The notes under the pieces were generated by a model. It did not search any database. It saw only the letters and a program-made list of their open reading frames with translations, and was not told the origin of the DNA. From positions 496,001 through 560,000 of the forward strand of contig NZ_CP078076.1 of assembly GCF_023101165.1 (NCBI RefSeq): DNA of 64,000 bases, read 5' to 3'. Each line of letters starts with the position of its first letter. Within the stretch, counting starts at the first letter, position 1. This stretch comes from Microbacterium sufflavum (GTDB taxonomy: Bacteria; Actinomycetota; Actinomycetes; Actinomycetales; Microbacteriaceae). Both the position numbers and the translations under genes were made by a program. Shown one piece after another: positions 1-8,809 of the stretch.

Positions 1-977
1 AGGTGCGCGCCCAGAGCCCGTGCGCGCTCCTGGAACTCGCCCGTCTGCATCATCTCCACCACGCGCAGCCCGACCGCCGCCGCGAGCGGGTTGCCGCCGA
101 ACGTCGACCCGTGCTCGCCCGGGCGGATCACGCCCAGCACGTCGCGGTCGCCCACCACGGCCGACACAGGGAGGATGCCGCCGCCGAGCGCCTTGCCGAG
201 CAGGTACAGGTCGGGCACGACGCCCTCGCGGTCGCACGCGAACGTCTCGCCCACCCGGCCCAGTCCCGCCTGGATCTCGTCGGCGATGAACAGCACGTTC
301 TTCGCGTCGCAGATCTCGCGGATGCGGCGCAGGTAGCCCTCCGGCGGGATCACGACCCCGGCCTCGCCCTGGATCGGCTCGACCAGCACGGCCGCGGTGT
401 TCTCCGTGATCGCCGCCTCGATGGCGTCGGCGTCGGCGAACGGCACCCGGTCGAAGCCCGGCGTGTAGGGGCCGAAGTCGTCGTGCGCGGTCTCGTCGTC
501 GCTGAAGCTCACGATGGTGGTGGTGCGCCCGTGGAAGTTGCCGTTGGCCACCACGATGCGCGCCTCGCCCTCGGGGATGCCCTTGACGCGGTAGCCCCAG
601 GCGCGGGCGACCTTGATGCCGGTCTCCACGGCCTCGGCGCCGGTGTTCATCGGGAGCACGAGCTCCTTGCCGCACAGCTCGGCGAGCGCCGCGGCGAAGG
701 GCTCGAGCGTGTCGCTCTGGAACGCCCGGCTCACCAGGGTCACGCGGCCGAGCTGCTCCGTGAGGGCGGCGACCAGGGCGGGGTGGCGGTGACCGAAGTT
801 CACGGCCGAGTAGGCGGCGAGCAGGTCGAGGTAGCGCTTGCCCTCCACGTCGGTGACCCACGCGCCCTCGCCCCGCGCGATCATGACCGGCAGCGGGTGG
901 TAGTTGTGCGCGACGTGCGGCTCCGCGTGCGCCGTGGCCTCAGCGGCCGCCGCGGTCACCGGCTCGACCGCGGTCAC
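1..977 (-). CDS. rocD: Ornithine-oxo-acid transaminase, 3' end cut by window edge
   Basis: PLP-dependent class III aminotransferase that moves the delta-amino group of ornithine to 2-oxoglutarate, giving glutamate semialdehyde (which cyclises to pyrroline-5-carboxylate). The GTG start overlaps the stop of the upstream dimethylargininase in a GTGA junction, so the two are translationally coupled. Visible features are the NYHPLPV entry near residue 25, the substrate-pocket stretch AAYSAVNFGHRHP, EPIQGEAG, FIADEIQAGLGRVG and the PLP lysine in LLGKALGGG near residue 262. The C-terminus lies beyond base 1. Pairing with a dimethylargininase points to arginine/ornithine catabolism, whose product also feeds the PutA pathway encoded nearby. 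The identification is secure; only the exact length is unknown. Confidence 0.93.
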   Translation of the reverse strand, partial: MTAVEPVTAAAAEATAHAEPHVAHNYHPLPVMIARGEGAWVTDVEGKRYLDLLAAYSAVNFGHRHPALVAALTEQLGRVTLVSRAFQSDTLEPFAAALAELCGKELVLPMNTGAEAVETGIKVARAWGYRVKGIPEGEARIVVANGNFHGRTTTIVSFSDDETAHDDFGPYTPGFDRVPFADADAIEAAITENTAAVLVEPIQGEAGVVIPPEGYLRRIREICDAKNVLFIADEIQAGLGRVGETFACDREGVVPDLYLLGKALGGGILPVSAVVGDRDVLGVIRPGEHGSTFGGNPLAAAVGLRVVEMMQTGEFQERARALGAH

Positions 978-1852
978 TTCGCACCGCGCAGTTCGAGCGT
1001 GCAGCACTTGATGCCGCCGCCGCCGAGCAGCAGCTCGGACAGGTCGACCGTGATCGGGTTGTACCCGCGCTCGCGCAGCTGCTGCTCGAAGCCCTTCGCG
1101 CGCGGCGAGATGATCACGTTGTAGCCGTCGCTGGACGAGTTGAGGCCGAACACCGCGCCGTCCTCGTCGGACACCAGGATCGCGTCCGGGAAGCGCCGCT
1201 CGAGCTCGGCCCGGCTGGCGTCGTCGAAGGCACCGGGCAGGTAGGCGATGTTGGCGCGCTCCGGGCCGCCGTTCTCCACGCCCTGCACCGGGTCGAGCAC
1301 CGCGATGGCGGTGTCGAGGTGGTAGAAGCGCGGGTCGACGAGGTTGAGCGACACGACCTCGCGGCCGAACACCTCACCCACCTCGCGGTGGCTGTCGCCC
1401 GTGGAGCGGAAACCGGTGCCGGCGAGGATCACGTCGCCCACCAGCAGGAAGTCGCCCTCACCCTCGTTGACCTCTTCGGGCAGCACCGTGTCGTAGCCGT
1501 TGGCGCGGAACCAGTCGGCGAACGCCGGGGCCTCGCCCTGACGCTCGACGAAGCGGAACTCGGGCACGTACGCGCGGCCGTCGATCAGGAAGCCGCCGTT
1601 GGCCGTGTAGACCATGTCGGGGTATCCGGCGAGCGGCTCGATCAGCTCGACCTCGTGGCCCAGCTCGACGTACAGGTCGTACAGCTTCTGCCACTGCTCG
1701 ACCGCACGGGCCGTGTCGGTCGGCTTGGCCGGCTCCATCCACGGGTTGATCGAGTAGTTCACCGTGAAGTGCTCTGGACGGCACATCAGGTAGTGGCGGC
1801 GGTGCGCGGTGCGCGCAGGGGCGGTGGTGACGGCGGTCTCCGGCGTCGACAT
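974..1852 (-). CDS. ddaH: N-dimethylarginine dimethylaminohydrolase (amidinotransferase family)
   Basis: Guanidine-modifying enzyme of the DDAH/arginine deiminase superfamily, expected to hydrolyse methylated arginine (or a related guanidine) to citrulline or ornithine-type products in the cytoplasm. The 292-residue protein has the family N-terminal CRPEHFTVNYSINPWM, the acidic motif TANGGFL, an RFYHLDTA histidine segment and the C-terminal nucleophile cysteine in GGGGIKCCTLEL (about residue 283). The ATG at 1852 is preferred over an upstream GTG because a GAGGAGC ribosome site lies eight bases before it and the extra N-terminus would be low-complexity Arg/Pro. It overlaps rocD by four bases; the same pairing is known in mycobacteria. 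An agmatine- or arginine-specific variant cannot be excluded. Confidence 0.85.
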   Translation of the reverse strand: MSTPETAVTTAPARTAHRRHYLMCRPEHFTVNYSINPWMEPAKPTDTARAVEQWQKLYDLYVELGHEVELIEPLAGYPDMVYTANGGFLIDGRAYVPEFRFVERQGEAPAFADWFRANGYDTVLPEEVNEGEGDFLLVGDVILAGTGFRSTGDSHREVGEVFGREVVSLNLVDPRFYHLDTAIAVLDPVQGVENGGPERANIAYLPGAFDDASRAELERRFPDAILVSDEDGAVFGLNSSSDGYNVIISPRAKGFEQQLRERGYNPITVDLSELLLGGGGIKCCTLELRGAK

Positions 1853-2018
1853 GGATGCTCCTCGTGTGAACGGGCGCGGCGGACGCTGTCCAGGGGCCCG
1901 GCGGTCCTTCGACCCGTCGCTCGCGCGGGAGCGGGTGCGGGGAAGATGCGACTCGGGCACGCCGGTGACCATTGTGCCACCCGCGCCTGACCGCCCGCCA
2001 GATCCCGCGCCGCCGCGC

Positions 2019-3011
2019 TCAGGTGCCGCGCACGACCAGCTTTCCGACCACGTGCCCCTCCTGCAGCCGGGCGAGCGCGGCCCCGGCCCCGGCGAAGTCG
2101 TAGGTCTCGGCGATCACCGGCACGAGGCTGCCATCCGCCACGAGCTCGAGCAGCCGGGCGAGCACCTCGGGGCGGGGCGTCGCCGCGAGCGGGCGGATGC
2201 GCCGCGACCCGAGCGACAGCACGACCGCCCTCAGCATGCGCGGGATCGGACCCAGCACGGGCCCGCCGTCGCCGGTGACCAGCACCACGCGACCGCCGGG
2301 CACCACCAGTCGCTGCAGCTGCCGCAGCGGGATGCCGCCCGCGACGTCGATGATCGCGTCGAAGTGCCCCGCGGGCAGCTCGCGCAGGGGCGTGACCCGG
2401 TGGTCGAACGTGTGCACGGCCCCGAGGCGTTCGATCAGCGGCTGGTTGCGGTCGCGGCACGACGCCCACACCTCGGCCCCGCGCAGCGCGGCGAGCTGCA
2501 CCGCGAACGTGCCGACCCCGCCCGACGCCCCGATCACCAGCACCCGCGGGGTGCCGCCGTGCAGTCCGACCCCGCCGAGGTCGAGCGCCTGCCACGCCGT
2601 GCCCCCGGCGACCGGGAGCGTGGCGGCGACCTCGGGCTCCACGCCCGGCGGCAGCGGCACGAGCCGGGCGGCCGGCACCCGCACGTACTCCGCGAGACCT
2701 CCGCCGCCCACGAGCTCGCCGACCACGTGCTCGTCGAGCTCGGCGCCCACCACGTCGGGCCCGACGCCCACGACCGTGCCGACGACCTCCATGCCGCGCA
2801 CGGGATGCTTCGGCCGGGTGAGCCCGAACGCCGGTCGCACGAGCAGCGGATCGCCGAGCAGCAGCCGCACGTCGCCCGCATTGAGCGCGGTGGCCCGCAC
2901 GCGGAGCAGCACCTCGCCGTGGTGCGGCTGCGGCAGGGGGAGGCGTTCGAGCGCGACTCCGTCGGCGGGGCCGTAGGTCTCGCGACGCCAGGCAGCCATG
3001 CGGGCGGTCAT
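2019..3011 (-). CDS. NADPH:quinone reductase-like MDR dehydrogenase
   Basis: Medium-chain dehydrogenase/reductase of the zinc-free quinone-oxidoreductase branch, 330 residues. An N-terminal GroES-like part contains [15 protein letters not shown] and [12 protein letters not shown]; the Rossmann half has the nucleotide motif [16 protein letters not shown] at about residue 165. No structural-zinc cysteine cluster is visible. It probably reduces quinones or enones with NAD(P)H, but the substrate cannot be read from sequence. Its ATG overlaps the stop of the small DNA-binding gene upstream (ATGA), so it belongs to the three-gene unit running leftward from the promoter at 3706-3734. A second ATG at 2999 could also serve as the start. 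Confidence 0.8.
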   Translation of the reverse strand: MTARMAAWRRETYGPADGVALERLPLPQPHHGEVLLRVRATALNAGDVRLLLGDPLLVRPAFGLTRPKHPVRGMEVVGTVVGVGPDVVGAELDEHVVGELVGGGGLAEYVRVPAARLVPLPPGVEPEVAATLPVAGGTAWQALDLGGVGLHGGTPRVLVIGASGGVGTFAVQLAALRGAEVWASCRDRNQPLIERLGAVHTFDHRVTPLRELPAGHFDAIIDVAGGIPLRQLQRLVVPGGRVVLVTGDGGPVLGPIPRMLRAVVLSLGSRRIRPLAATPRPEVLARLLELVADGSLVPVIAETYDFAGAGAALARLQEGHVVGKLVVRGT

Positions 3012-3238
3012 GCGGCACCTCCGGGGGCGCTCGGATAGGAGAACAGCTCGTCGAGCCCGACGCCGAAGGCGCGGGCGATCTGGAACGCGAGCTCGAGCGT
3101 GGGCGAGTATTTCTGCTGCTCGATCGCGATGAGCGTCTGGCGCGTCACGCCGACGGTCTTGGCGAGCTCGGCCTGCGTGAGCCCTGCCCGCTCGCGGTGG
3201 GCGCGGATGCTGTTGGAGACGAGGGTGGGCTTGACCAT
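3008..3238 (-). CDS. Small HTH (Cro/C1-type) transcriptional regulator
   Basis: A 76-residue XRE-family protein, essentially a single helix-turn-helix domain. The HTH is at about residues 12-50, with the signature [24 protein letters not shown] and a following [23 protein letters not shown], typical of the short YozG/HTH_3 regulators paired with a small membrane protein. Translation is coupled to the upstream membrane-protein gene, whose TGA shares its A with this ATG. It most likely represses or activates its own unit by binding the 18-bp inverted repeat at 3686-3746, which surrounds the only visible promoter for these genes. That link is inference from position. Confidence 0.85.
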   Translation of the reverse strand: MVKPTLVSNSIRAHRERAGLTQAELAKTVGVTRQTLIAIEQQKYSPTLELAFQIARAFGVGLDELFSYPSAPGGAA

Positions 3239-3672
3239 CACACGAGCCCCCGCCGGTAGGCGATCACCCGGGCGATGCCGCCGACGACCGCGGCCACGAA
3301 GAACCCGAGGAACATCGTGTTCGCGATCCAGAAGACGTCGGCTCCGATCCCGCACAGCACGATCACGCCGAGTCCGGCGATCGCCACGAACGCCTGCTCC
3401 ACGCGGGCGCCCATGCGGCCGATGTCGCGGTCGCGGATGTCGGAGCGGCCGACGCCGTCGGGGTCGCGCATCCCGGCGAGGATGCCCCAGGCGACGCTGA
3501 GCAGGATGGTGCCGACGATGCCTCCGCCGATGCTCCAGAGCATGAGCGGGAACCAGTCGACCGCGGTGAGCGGCCCGCCCGCCGCCTGCTGCAGCACGAG
3601 CACCACGTAGGCGACGAGCACGATCGGGCTGATGATGAGCCCCGCCCAGACATTGCGTTCCTCGTAGACCAT
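3238..3672 (-). CDS. Small four-helix membrane protein (DUF2178-like)
   Basis: A 144-residue integral membrane protein with four hydrophobic segments: about residues 9-28, 42-66, 90-112 and 115-135. It starts at an ATG with a strong GGAGGG ribosome site seven bases upstream. The arrangement of a small polytopic membrane protein followed directly by a tiny HTH regulator is a recurring actinobacterial pair of unknown purpose; the membrane partner is often supposed to sense envelope stress or antibiotics, but nothing here shows that. It is the first gene of the unit that also contains the regulator and the MDR dehydrogenase. Confidence 0.75.
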   Translation of the reverse strand: MVYEERNVWAGLIISPIVLVAYVVLVLQQAAGGPLTAVDWFPLMLWSIGGGIVGTILLSVAWGILAGMRDPDGVGRSDIRDRDIGRMGARVEQAFVAIAGLGVIVLCGIGADVFWIANTMFLGFFVAAVVGGIARVIAYRRGLV

Positions 3673-3685
3673 GACGCCCTCCGAA

Positions 3686-3746
3686 TGTAAAGGATTCTTG
3701 ACATGAGGCTACGCGCGGCGGGCAGAGGTGTCAAGAATCTTTTACA
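3686..3746. repeat. 18-bp inverted repeat around promoter, probable operator
   Basis: Left arm TGTAAAGGATTCTTGACA (3686-3703) and right arm TGTCAAGAATCTTTTACA (3729-3746) are reverse complements at 17 of 18 positions, separated by 25 bases. The AT-rich arms stand out in this GC-rich region. They bracket the -10 and include the -35 of the leftward promoter, which suggests two binding sites for a dimeric regulator, most simply the adjacent HTH protein, rather than a transcription terminator. Confidence 0.75.
3706..3734 (-). promoter_or_regulatory. Promoter of membrane protein / HTH / MDR unit
   Basis: Reading leftward, a consensus -35 box TTGACA (3734-3729) is separated by exactly 17 bases from a -10 box TAGCCT (3711-3706). 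It lies 34 bases upstream of the ATG at 3672. The -35 box is part of the right arm of the inverted repeat at 3686-3746, so a protein bound there would block RNA polymerase. Confidence 0.75.
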
Positions 3747-3803
3747 CGCCCGGCGGTGCCGGATCGAAGACGCGCCGGACACGCCCGCGGAACGCACCTT
3801 TTC

Positions 3804-3842
3804 GACCCCGCACCGGTGGGCGGGGCGGGCGGGGGCGGGGTC
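3804..3842. terminator. Possible hairpin at the 3' end of putA
   Basis: GACCCCGC (3804-3811) pairs with GCGGGGTC (3835-3842), the latter covering part of the putA stop region. On the minus strand the stem is followed by GAAAAGG rather than a T-run, so it is at best a weak terminator; with this base composition it could also be chance. Confidence 0.3.
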
Positions 3843-6800
3843 AGATGACGGGAGCACTCCAGGGGTCGAGGTTGCCGTAGCGGTGCGCCGTGATGGAGAT
3901 CGACTGCTCGCGCACGAACGGGAGCAGCTCGATGCGGGCGGCCGCGGTCACCTCCGCGTCGTACACCGCCAGGTCGGGGTCGCCCGCGGTCGCCGCCGCC
4001 AGCGACGCCCGCAGCGTCGCGACCGCCTCCCGGCCGCCCACCAGACGCACCCGGTCGTACCGCGCGCCCGCGCTCGCGCCCTCCGCCGGCTCCTCCTCCG
4101 CGGGCAGCAGGCGCTGCATCCACTCCTCGTCCGACTCCAGGAACACCACCGCGTCGAGGTCGCCCAGCGCGTGCCGCACCCCGGCCGGCAGCCCCACCGG
4201 GGTGGAGAGCACGAAGCCCGCCCCCGCGCGGACCCCCGCGATCACGACCCGCAGCACGTCCTGCAGCCGTGCGTCCTCGGTCGCCCTGATCTCCACGTGC
4301 CCCGGGCGGTAGCGGAACAGGTTGCGCTCCACCTCCAGCCGCGACACGTCGCGCACCCGCCCGAACTCACGGTCCCAGGCCAGGGCATCCGACAGGGCCG
4401 CGCGCCGCAGCCACTCGAAGGCCTCGTACGCCAGCGACGGCTGCGCCGACTCGATGAGCGCCGTGATACGCGAGTCGAGTCCCCGCAGGTGCAGGGTGCT
4501 CGATGCCGCGCCCCCGGGCTGCGAGCGCCACGTGCCGAGGCCGATCAGGTGGTTCGGGCCGCCCGGCTTCGCACCGGGGCCGACCGACGACCGCTTCCAG
4601 CCGCCGAAGGGCTGCCGCTGCACGATCGCCCCCGTGGTGCCGCGGTTGACGTAGAGGTTGCCCGCCTGCACCCGGTCGAGCCAGAGCGACAGGTCGTCGG
4701 GGTCCTGCGTGTGGAGCCCGGCCGTGAGGCCGTACGCGACCGCGTTCAGCAGCTCGATCGCGCGCGCGAGCGTGGGCGCGTGCATGATGCCGAGCACCGG
4801 GCCGAAGAACTCCTCGAGGTGGAAGCGCGACCCCGGCTGCACGCCCACGCGCACGCCGGGCCGCCACAGTCGTCCGCTCTCGTCGCCGTCCACGGGGGCG
4901 GGCTCGATCAGCCACCGCTCGTCGCCCTCCAGCTCGGTGAGCGCCCAGGCGAGCTTGCCCTGCGGCTGCTCGATCACGGGGCCCAGCTCGGCCGACGGAT
5001 CCGCCGGCCAGCCCACGCGCAGGGAGCGGACCGCGTCGGCGAGCTGCCGGGCGAAGCGCTGCGAACGGCCGACCGGGCCGACGAGGATCGCGAGGGAGGC
5101 GGCGGAGCACTTCTGCCCCGCATGCCCGAAGGCGCTCTTGACCAGGTCGGCGACGGCCAGATCGAGGTCGGCGGACGGCGTGATGATCATGGCGTTCTTG
5201 CCGCTGGTCTCGGCGAGCAGCGGCAGGTCGGGGCGCCACGAGCGGAACAGCGCCGCCGTCTCCCACGAGCCGGTGAGGATCACGCGGTCCACGGCCTCGT
5301 CGGTGATCAGCGCCCGTCCGAGCTCGCCCTCCTCGATGTCGACCAGGGCGAGCACCTCGCGCGGCACGCCGCCCTCCCACAGGGCCTCGGCGAGCGCGGC
5401 GGCGCAGCGTCGCGCCTGCGGGGCGGGCTTGAGCACGACCCCCGAGCCGGCGGCGAGCGCGGCGAGCACTCCTCCGGCCGGGATCGCCAGCGGGAAGTTC
5501 CAGGGCGGCGCGACCACGGTCACGCGCGCCGGCTCGAACACGGCACCGGAGATCGCGTCGAGCTCGCGGCACGTGGAGGCGTAGTAGCGGGCGAAGTCGA
5601 CGGCCTCGCTGACCTCCACGTCGGCCTCGGCGAACACCTTTCCGGTCTCCGCCGCGGCCACCTCGATCAGCTCCCCGCGCCGACCGTCGAGCGCGGCGGC
5701 GGCCCGCAGCAGCACCTCCGCGCGCTCCGCCGCCGGACGCGAGCCCCACGACGCGGCCGCGGCGCGCACGCCCCGCACGAGGCGCCCGAGCTCGTCGGCG
5801 TCGTCCACGCGGGCGGCGGCGAGCACGGCCTCCCCCACGGTCGAGTCGGCCAGGCGACCACGGATCCCGTCGGCCCACTCCCGGTTGGCGGGCAGCGCGA
5901 GGTCGGTGTCCTGCGCGTTGGCGAAGCCCGGAGCGCCGCCCGTGTCCTCACCGCGCTCGCGGGCCGCGTACACCGCCGTCTCCAGGAAGGCCCCGGTGTC
6001 CGCGCCGTCGGTGCCGCGGGCGATGCCCAGCACCGCCTGCGTCAGGTCGGCCTCGGGGATCGGGGCCGCGGCGGTCGGGCGGACCGACTCGTGCACGGGT
6101 GCGAGCCGGTCCTGCGTGCGGCGCGGTCCGCGGAGCAGGGTCGCGTCCGTGGAGCGGTCGAGGGCGTCGAGGAACCGGTCGCGCTCCCGGGCGAACAGCC
6201 CCTCGTCCTCGTGCAGCCGGAAGGCCGCGGACAGGAAGTTGTCGGACGACGCGTTCTCCTCCAGCCGCCGCACCAGGTAGCTGATGGCCACGTCGAACTC
6301 GGCCGGGGCGACCACGGGCACGTACAGCAGCACCGGCCCGACCTCGCGCGACACGGCCCGCACCTGGCCCTGCGCCATCCCGAGCAGCATCTCGAACTCG
6401 ATCGCATCGCGCACGCCGCGCTCGCCCGCGAGCAGCCAGGCGTAGGCGATGCCGAACAGGTTGTGCCCGGCGATCCCCAGCTTCACGGCGGAGGTGTGCG
6501 CGGGCGTGAGCGCCCAATCCAGGCAGCGGAGGTAGTTCGCGTCGGTGTCGAGCTTGGTGTCGTAGGTCGCGGGGGTCCAGCCGTGCAGCCGCGCCTCGAC
6601 GTGCTCCATGGCGAGGTTCGCGCCCTTCACGAGCCGCACCTTGATGCGGGCACCCCCGTGGGCCACGCGGTCCTGCGCCCACGCGGTCAGCTCCTGCAGC
6701 GCGGGCAGCGCGTCGGGCAGGTAGGCCTGCAGCACGATGCCGGCCTCCAGCCGCGCCAGCCGCGGATCCTCCAGCAGCCGCGTGAACACCGCGATCGTGA

Positions 6801-7494
6801 GGTCGAGGTCGCGGTACTCCTCCATGTCGAGGTTGATGAAGGTGCCGTCGTCCGCCGCGGTCAGGTACAGCGGCAGCAGACGCTGCACCACGCGGTCGAC
6901 GACGACGTCGAACCCCCACATCGAGATGCGGCTCATGATGGCCGACACCTTGACCGACACGTAGTCCACGTCTGCGCGGCGGATGAGCTCGTGGATGCCG
7001 TCGAGCCGGCGCTGCGCCTCGGCCTCGCCCAGCACCGCCTCGCCCAGCAGGTTGAGGTTGAGCCGCGAGCCCGAGGCACGCAGCCGCTCGATCGCGGGGC
7101 CGAGCTTGGCGGGACGCGCGTCGACCACGAGGTGCCCGACCATGTCGCGCAGCGCCCGCCGCGCGATCGGCACGACCGGGGTCGGCAGCACGGGCGCGAC
7201 ACCCCCGCCCAGACGCACGGCCGAGCGCAGGTACCAGGGCAGGAACTCGGGCACGATCGGCGCGATGCGGTGCAGGCGGGCGGCGGCCGCGGTCAGGCTC
7301 TCCGGGCGCATCACCCCGTCGACGAAGCCGAGCGTGAAGGGCAGGCCGTTCGCGTCGCGCAGCACCCCGGCCAGGCGTGCGGCCGCGGGGTCGACGTCGG
7401 CCGCCGCGGCCTCGATCACCCAGCGGCGCGCCAGGTCGATCGCACGGTCGGAGAGGGGGGCGGACGACGCGGCATCCGGCGGGAGCTCGGCCAT
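3841..7494 (-). CDS. putA: Bifunctional proline dehydrogenase / P5C dehydrogenase
   Basis: Fused enzyme of 1217 residues that oxidises proline to P5C (FAD-dependent) and then to glutamate (NAD-dependent). The proline dehydrogenase barrel occupies about residues 80-470 (DYVSVKVSAI, FINLDMEEYRD, RIKVRLVKGANLAMEH, and the YLVRRLEENAS substrate motif). The aldehyde dehydrogenase half spans about 550-1010, with general-base Glu in LLAETSGKN (about 760), nucleophile Cys in AGQKCSAAS (about 795) and the GGWKRSSVGPGAKPGG end. About 200 further residues form the C-terminal domain seen in long PutA proteins. There is no N-terminal ribbon-helix-helix, so it does not act as its own repressor. The ATG at 7494 was chosen because family similarity begins soon after it. 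Confidence 0.95.
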   Translation of the reverse strand: MAELPPDAASSAPLSDRAIDLARRWVIEAAAADVDPAAARLAGVLRDANGLPFTLGFVDGVMRPESLTAAAARLHRIAPIVPEFLPWYLRSAVRLGGGVAPVLPTPVVPIARRALRDMVGHLVVDARPAKLGPAIERLRASGSRLNLNLLGEAVLGEAEAQRRLDGIHELIRRADVDYVSVKVSAIMSRISMWGFDVVVDRVVQRLLPLYLTAADDGTFINLDMEEYRDLDLTIAVFTRLLEDPRLARLEAGIVLQAYLPDALPALQELTAWAQDRVAHGGARIKVRLVKGANLAMEHVEARLHGWTPATYDTKLDTDANYLRCLDWALTPAHTSAVKLGIAGHNLFGIAYAWLLAGERGVRDAIEFEMLLGMAQGQVRAVSREVGPVLLYVPVVAPAEFDVAISYLVRRLEENASSDNFLSAAFRLHEDEGLFARERDRFLDALDRSTDATLLRGPRRTQDRLAPVHESVRPTAAAPIPEADLTQAVLGIARGTDGADTGAFLETAVYAARERGEDTGGAPGFANAQDTDLALPANREWADGIRGRLADSTVGEAVLAAARVDDADELGRLVRGVRAAAASWGSRPAAERAEVLLRAAAALDGRRGELIEVAAAETGKVFAEADVEVSEAVDFARYYASTCRELDAISGAVFEPARVTVVAPPWNFPLAIPAGGVLAALAAGSGVVLKPAPQARRCAAALAEALWEGGVPREVLALVDIEEGELGRALITDEAVDRVILTGSWETAALFRSWRPDLPLLAETSGKNAMIITPSADLDLAVADLVKSAFGHAGQKCSAASLAILVGPVGRSQRFARQLADAVRSLRVGWPADPSAELGPVIEQPQGKLAWALTELEGDERWLIEPAPVDGDESGRLWRPGVRVGVQPGSRFHLEEFFGPVLGIMHAPTLARAIELLNAVAYGLTAGLHTQDPDDLSLWLDRVQAGNLYVNRGTTGAIVQRQPFGGWKRSSVGPGAKPGGPNHLIGLGTWRSQPGGAASSTLHLRGLDSRITALIESAQPSLAYEAFEWLRRAALSDALAWDREFGRVRDVSRLEVERNLFRYRPGHVEIRATEDARLQDVLRVVIAGVRAGAGFVLSTPVGLPAGVRHALGDLDAVVFLESDEEWMQRLLPAEEEPAEGASAGARYDRVRLVGGREAVATLRASLAAATAGDPDLAVYDAEVTAAARIELLPFVREQSISITAHRYGNLDPWSAPVI

Positions 7495-7556
7495 GATCCT
7501 CAGCCTATGACCGGGCCCCTGTTTCGGCGGGAGCCCGGGCCGCACGACCTCGCCCC

Positions 7557-7562
7557 TATGCT
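7557..7562 (+). promoter_or_regulatory. -10 box for leaderless start at 7569
   Basis: TATGCT ends six bases before the GTG at 7569, the spacing expected when transcription begins at the start codon. No ribosome site precedes the GTG and no clear -35 is visible. The same six-base spacing recurs at 11470, 36799 and 59501. Confidence 0.5.
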
Positions 7563-7568
7563 GTTGCC

Positions 7569-8249
7569 GTGACCACGACACCGCCGGAGGGGACGGCGCC
7601 GCAGGGCCGCAGCGACGCGTCCGCCGCCCGGGCCAGGGTGCTGGGGTGGGCGCGGCGCAGCATCGACCTGATCCCGACCCCGTGGCTGCTCACCGGCGCG
7701 GGGGCGCTGCTCCTCGCCGGCACCGCGGTGTTCGGCGGGCTGGAGGCGGCCGCGGTCGACCCGATCCCCGAGGTCGCGGTGGGTGAGACGTACGCGGGGT
7801 CCGACCTGGAGCTGACGGTCGTGGCGGTGGAGCTGCGCGACGACCGCGGGCAGACGTGGGTGTTCCCCGACGAGGAGAAGGGCGAGCGCGTGCTGGTGGT
7901 CACGGTCGACGCGGTGAACACCTTCCACGCCCCGCGCGGCTCGACCTCGGGCGTCCCCGAGTCGGCGGTGGTCGACGGCATCCGCATCGAGGGCCTCGAC
8001 GAGAAGGGGCAGGTGTCGCGGGCCGACGACGGACGCGGGGCCCCGACGCTGCAGCCCGACGTCCCCGCACGACTGCTGCTCGCCTGGCTCGTGGGGCCGG
8101 ACGACTACCGGGAGGGCGAGGAGCTCACGCTCACCCTGCCGGACTCCACGCACGCGGTCGGCTCGCGGGTGATCCGCGGGGACTACTGGACCGACGTGCG
8201 GGTCGGCGCGACCCTCACGGCGCGGATCGGCGAGGGGACGGCACCGTGA
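7569..8249 (+). CDS. Membrane-anchored protein of unknown function (first of three)
   Basis: A 226-residue protein with a cytoplasmic N-terminus of about 35 residues, one membrane helix (about 40-58, LLTGAGALLLAGTAVFG) and an extracytoplasmic domain. That domain opens with VGETYAGSDLELTVVAVEL and goes on to LVVTVDAVNT, a strand pattern like the immunoglobulin-like DUF4352/telokin-type modules of secreted actinobacterial proteins. No catalytic motif is visible. The start is a GTG, probably leaderless (-10 at 7557). It overlaps the next gene by four bases (GTGA) and forms one transcription unit with the two that follow. Function not recognised. Confidence 0.75.
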   Translation: MTTTPPEGTAPQGRSDASAARARVLGWARRSIDLIPTPWLLTGAGALLLAGTAVFGGLEAAAVDPIPEVAVGETYAGSDLELTVVAVELRDDRGQTWVFPDEEKGERVLVVTVDAVNTFHAPRGSTSGVPESAVVDGIRIEGLDEKGQVSRADDGRGAPTLQPDVPARLLLAWLVGPDDYREGEELTLTLPDSTHAVGSRVIRGDYWTDVRVGATLTARIGEGTAP

Positions 8250-8809
8250 AGAAGCACGTCCTCGTGTGGCTGCTCACCGCGGCCCTGCTCGCCGGCGCGT
8301 GGGTGGTGTCGAAGGTCACCCTTCCGGACGACGCCGCGACGGCCGCGTTCCCCCGGACCACGCAGATCGGTGAGGAGGCCGCCGTGCGCAACCTCGTCGT
8401 GACGGTCACCGACGTGCGTCTGGCCGACCGGGTCGAAGACGCGGACGGCTGGTCGGCCGACGGCACCTGGCTGGTGGTCGACCTGGAGGCCGCGTCGGCG
8501 GTGACGCAGGACCTCAGCACCCTCTCGCTCGCGCAGCTCACCATCGGCGACCGCACGTTCAGCGCCACCGACCGCGGGACGACGTTCGCGCAGCAGCGGC
8601 TGGTGACCGGCGTCCCGCGCGCGGGGAGTCTGGCGTTCGAGCTGCCAGACGACGTCACGGACGACCGCGCCACCCTGCGCCTCGGGGTCGCGGGCGCCGG
8701 CATCGGCGAGGTCCTGCTCGACGGGGTCGTCGACCTGCCGCTCGACCTCGCCGACCTCCCGGTCGAGGCCGCCATCCTCCTGGACGAGAACGGGTGGGCC
8801 CGCCGATGA
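8246..8809 (+). CDS. Secreted or membrane-anchored protein, DUF4352-like
   Basis: The 187-residue product begins with a short positive end (MKKH from GTG) and a hydrophobic stretch to about residue 22, acting as an uncleaved anchor or a signal peptide without a lipobox. The rest has the beta-rich pattern IGEEAAVRNLVVTVTDVRL ... WLVVDLEAASAV, resembling the first gene of the set, so the two may be ancient duplicates. No enzyme motif is present. It overlaps both neighbours (GTGA upstream, ATGA downstream), so all three are translated together and may form one envelope complex. This is inference; the function is unknown. Confidence 0.72.
   Translation: MKKHVLVWLLTAALLAGAWVVSKVTLPDDAATAAFPRTTQIGEEAAVRNLVVTVTDVRLADRVEDADGWSADGTWLVVDLEAASAVTQDLSTLSLAQLTIGDRTFSATDRGTTFAQQRLVTGVPRAGSLAFELPDDVTDDRATLRLGVAGAGIGEVLLDGVVDLPLDLADLPVEAAILLDENGWARR

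Noticed and set aside
974..1852. Arginine deiminase (ArcA)
   Set aside because: At 292 residues it is much shorter than ArcA (about 400), and its motifs and rocD neighbour fit the dimethylargininase group.
3703..7572. A plus-strand open frame of over 1200 codons opposite putA
   Set aside because: Its translation is rich in Arg, His, Gly and Val with no domain, while the minus strand gives a perfect PutA. High GC leaves the opposite strand without stops.
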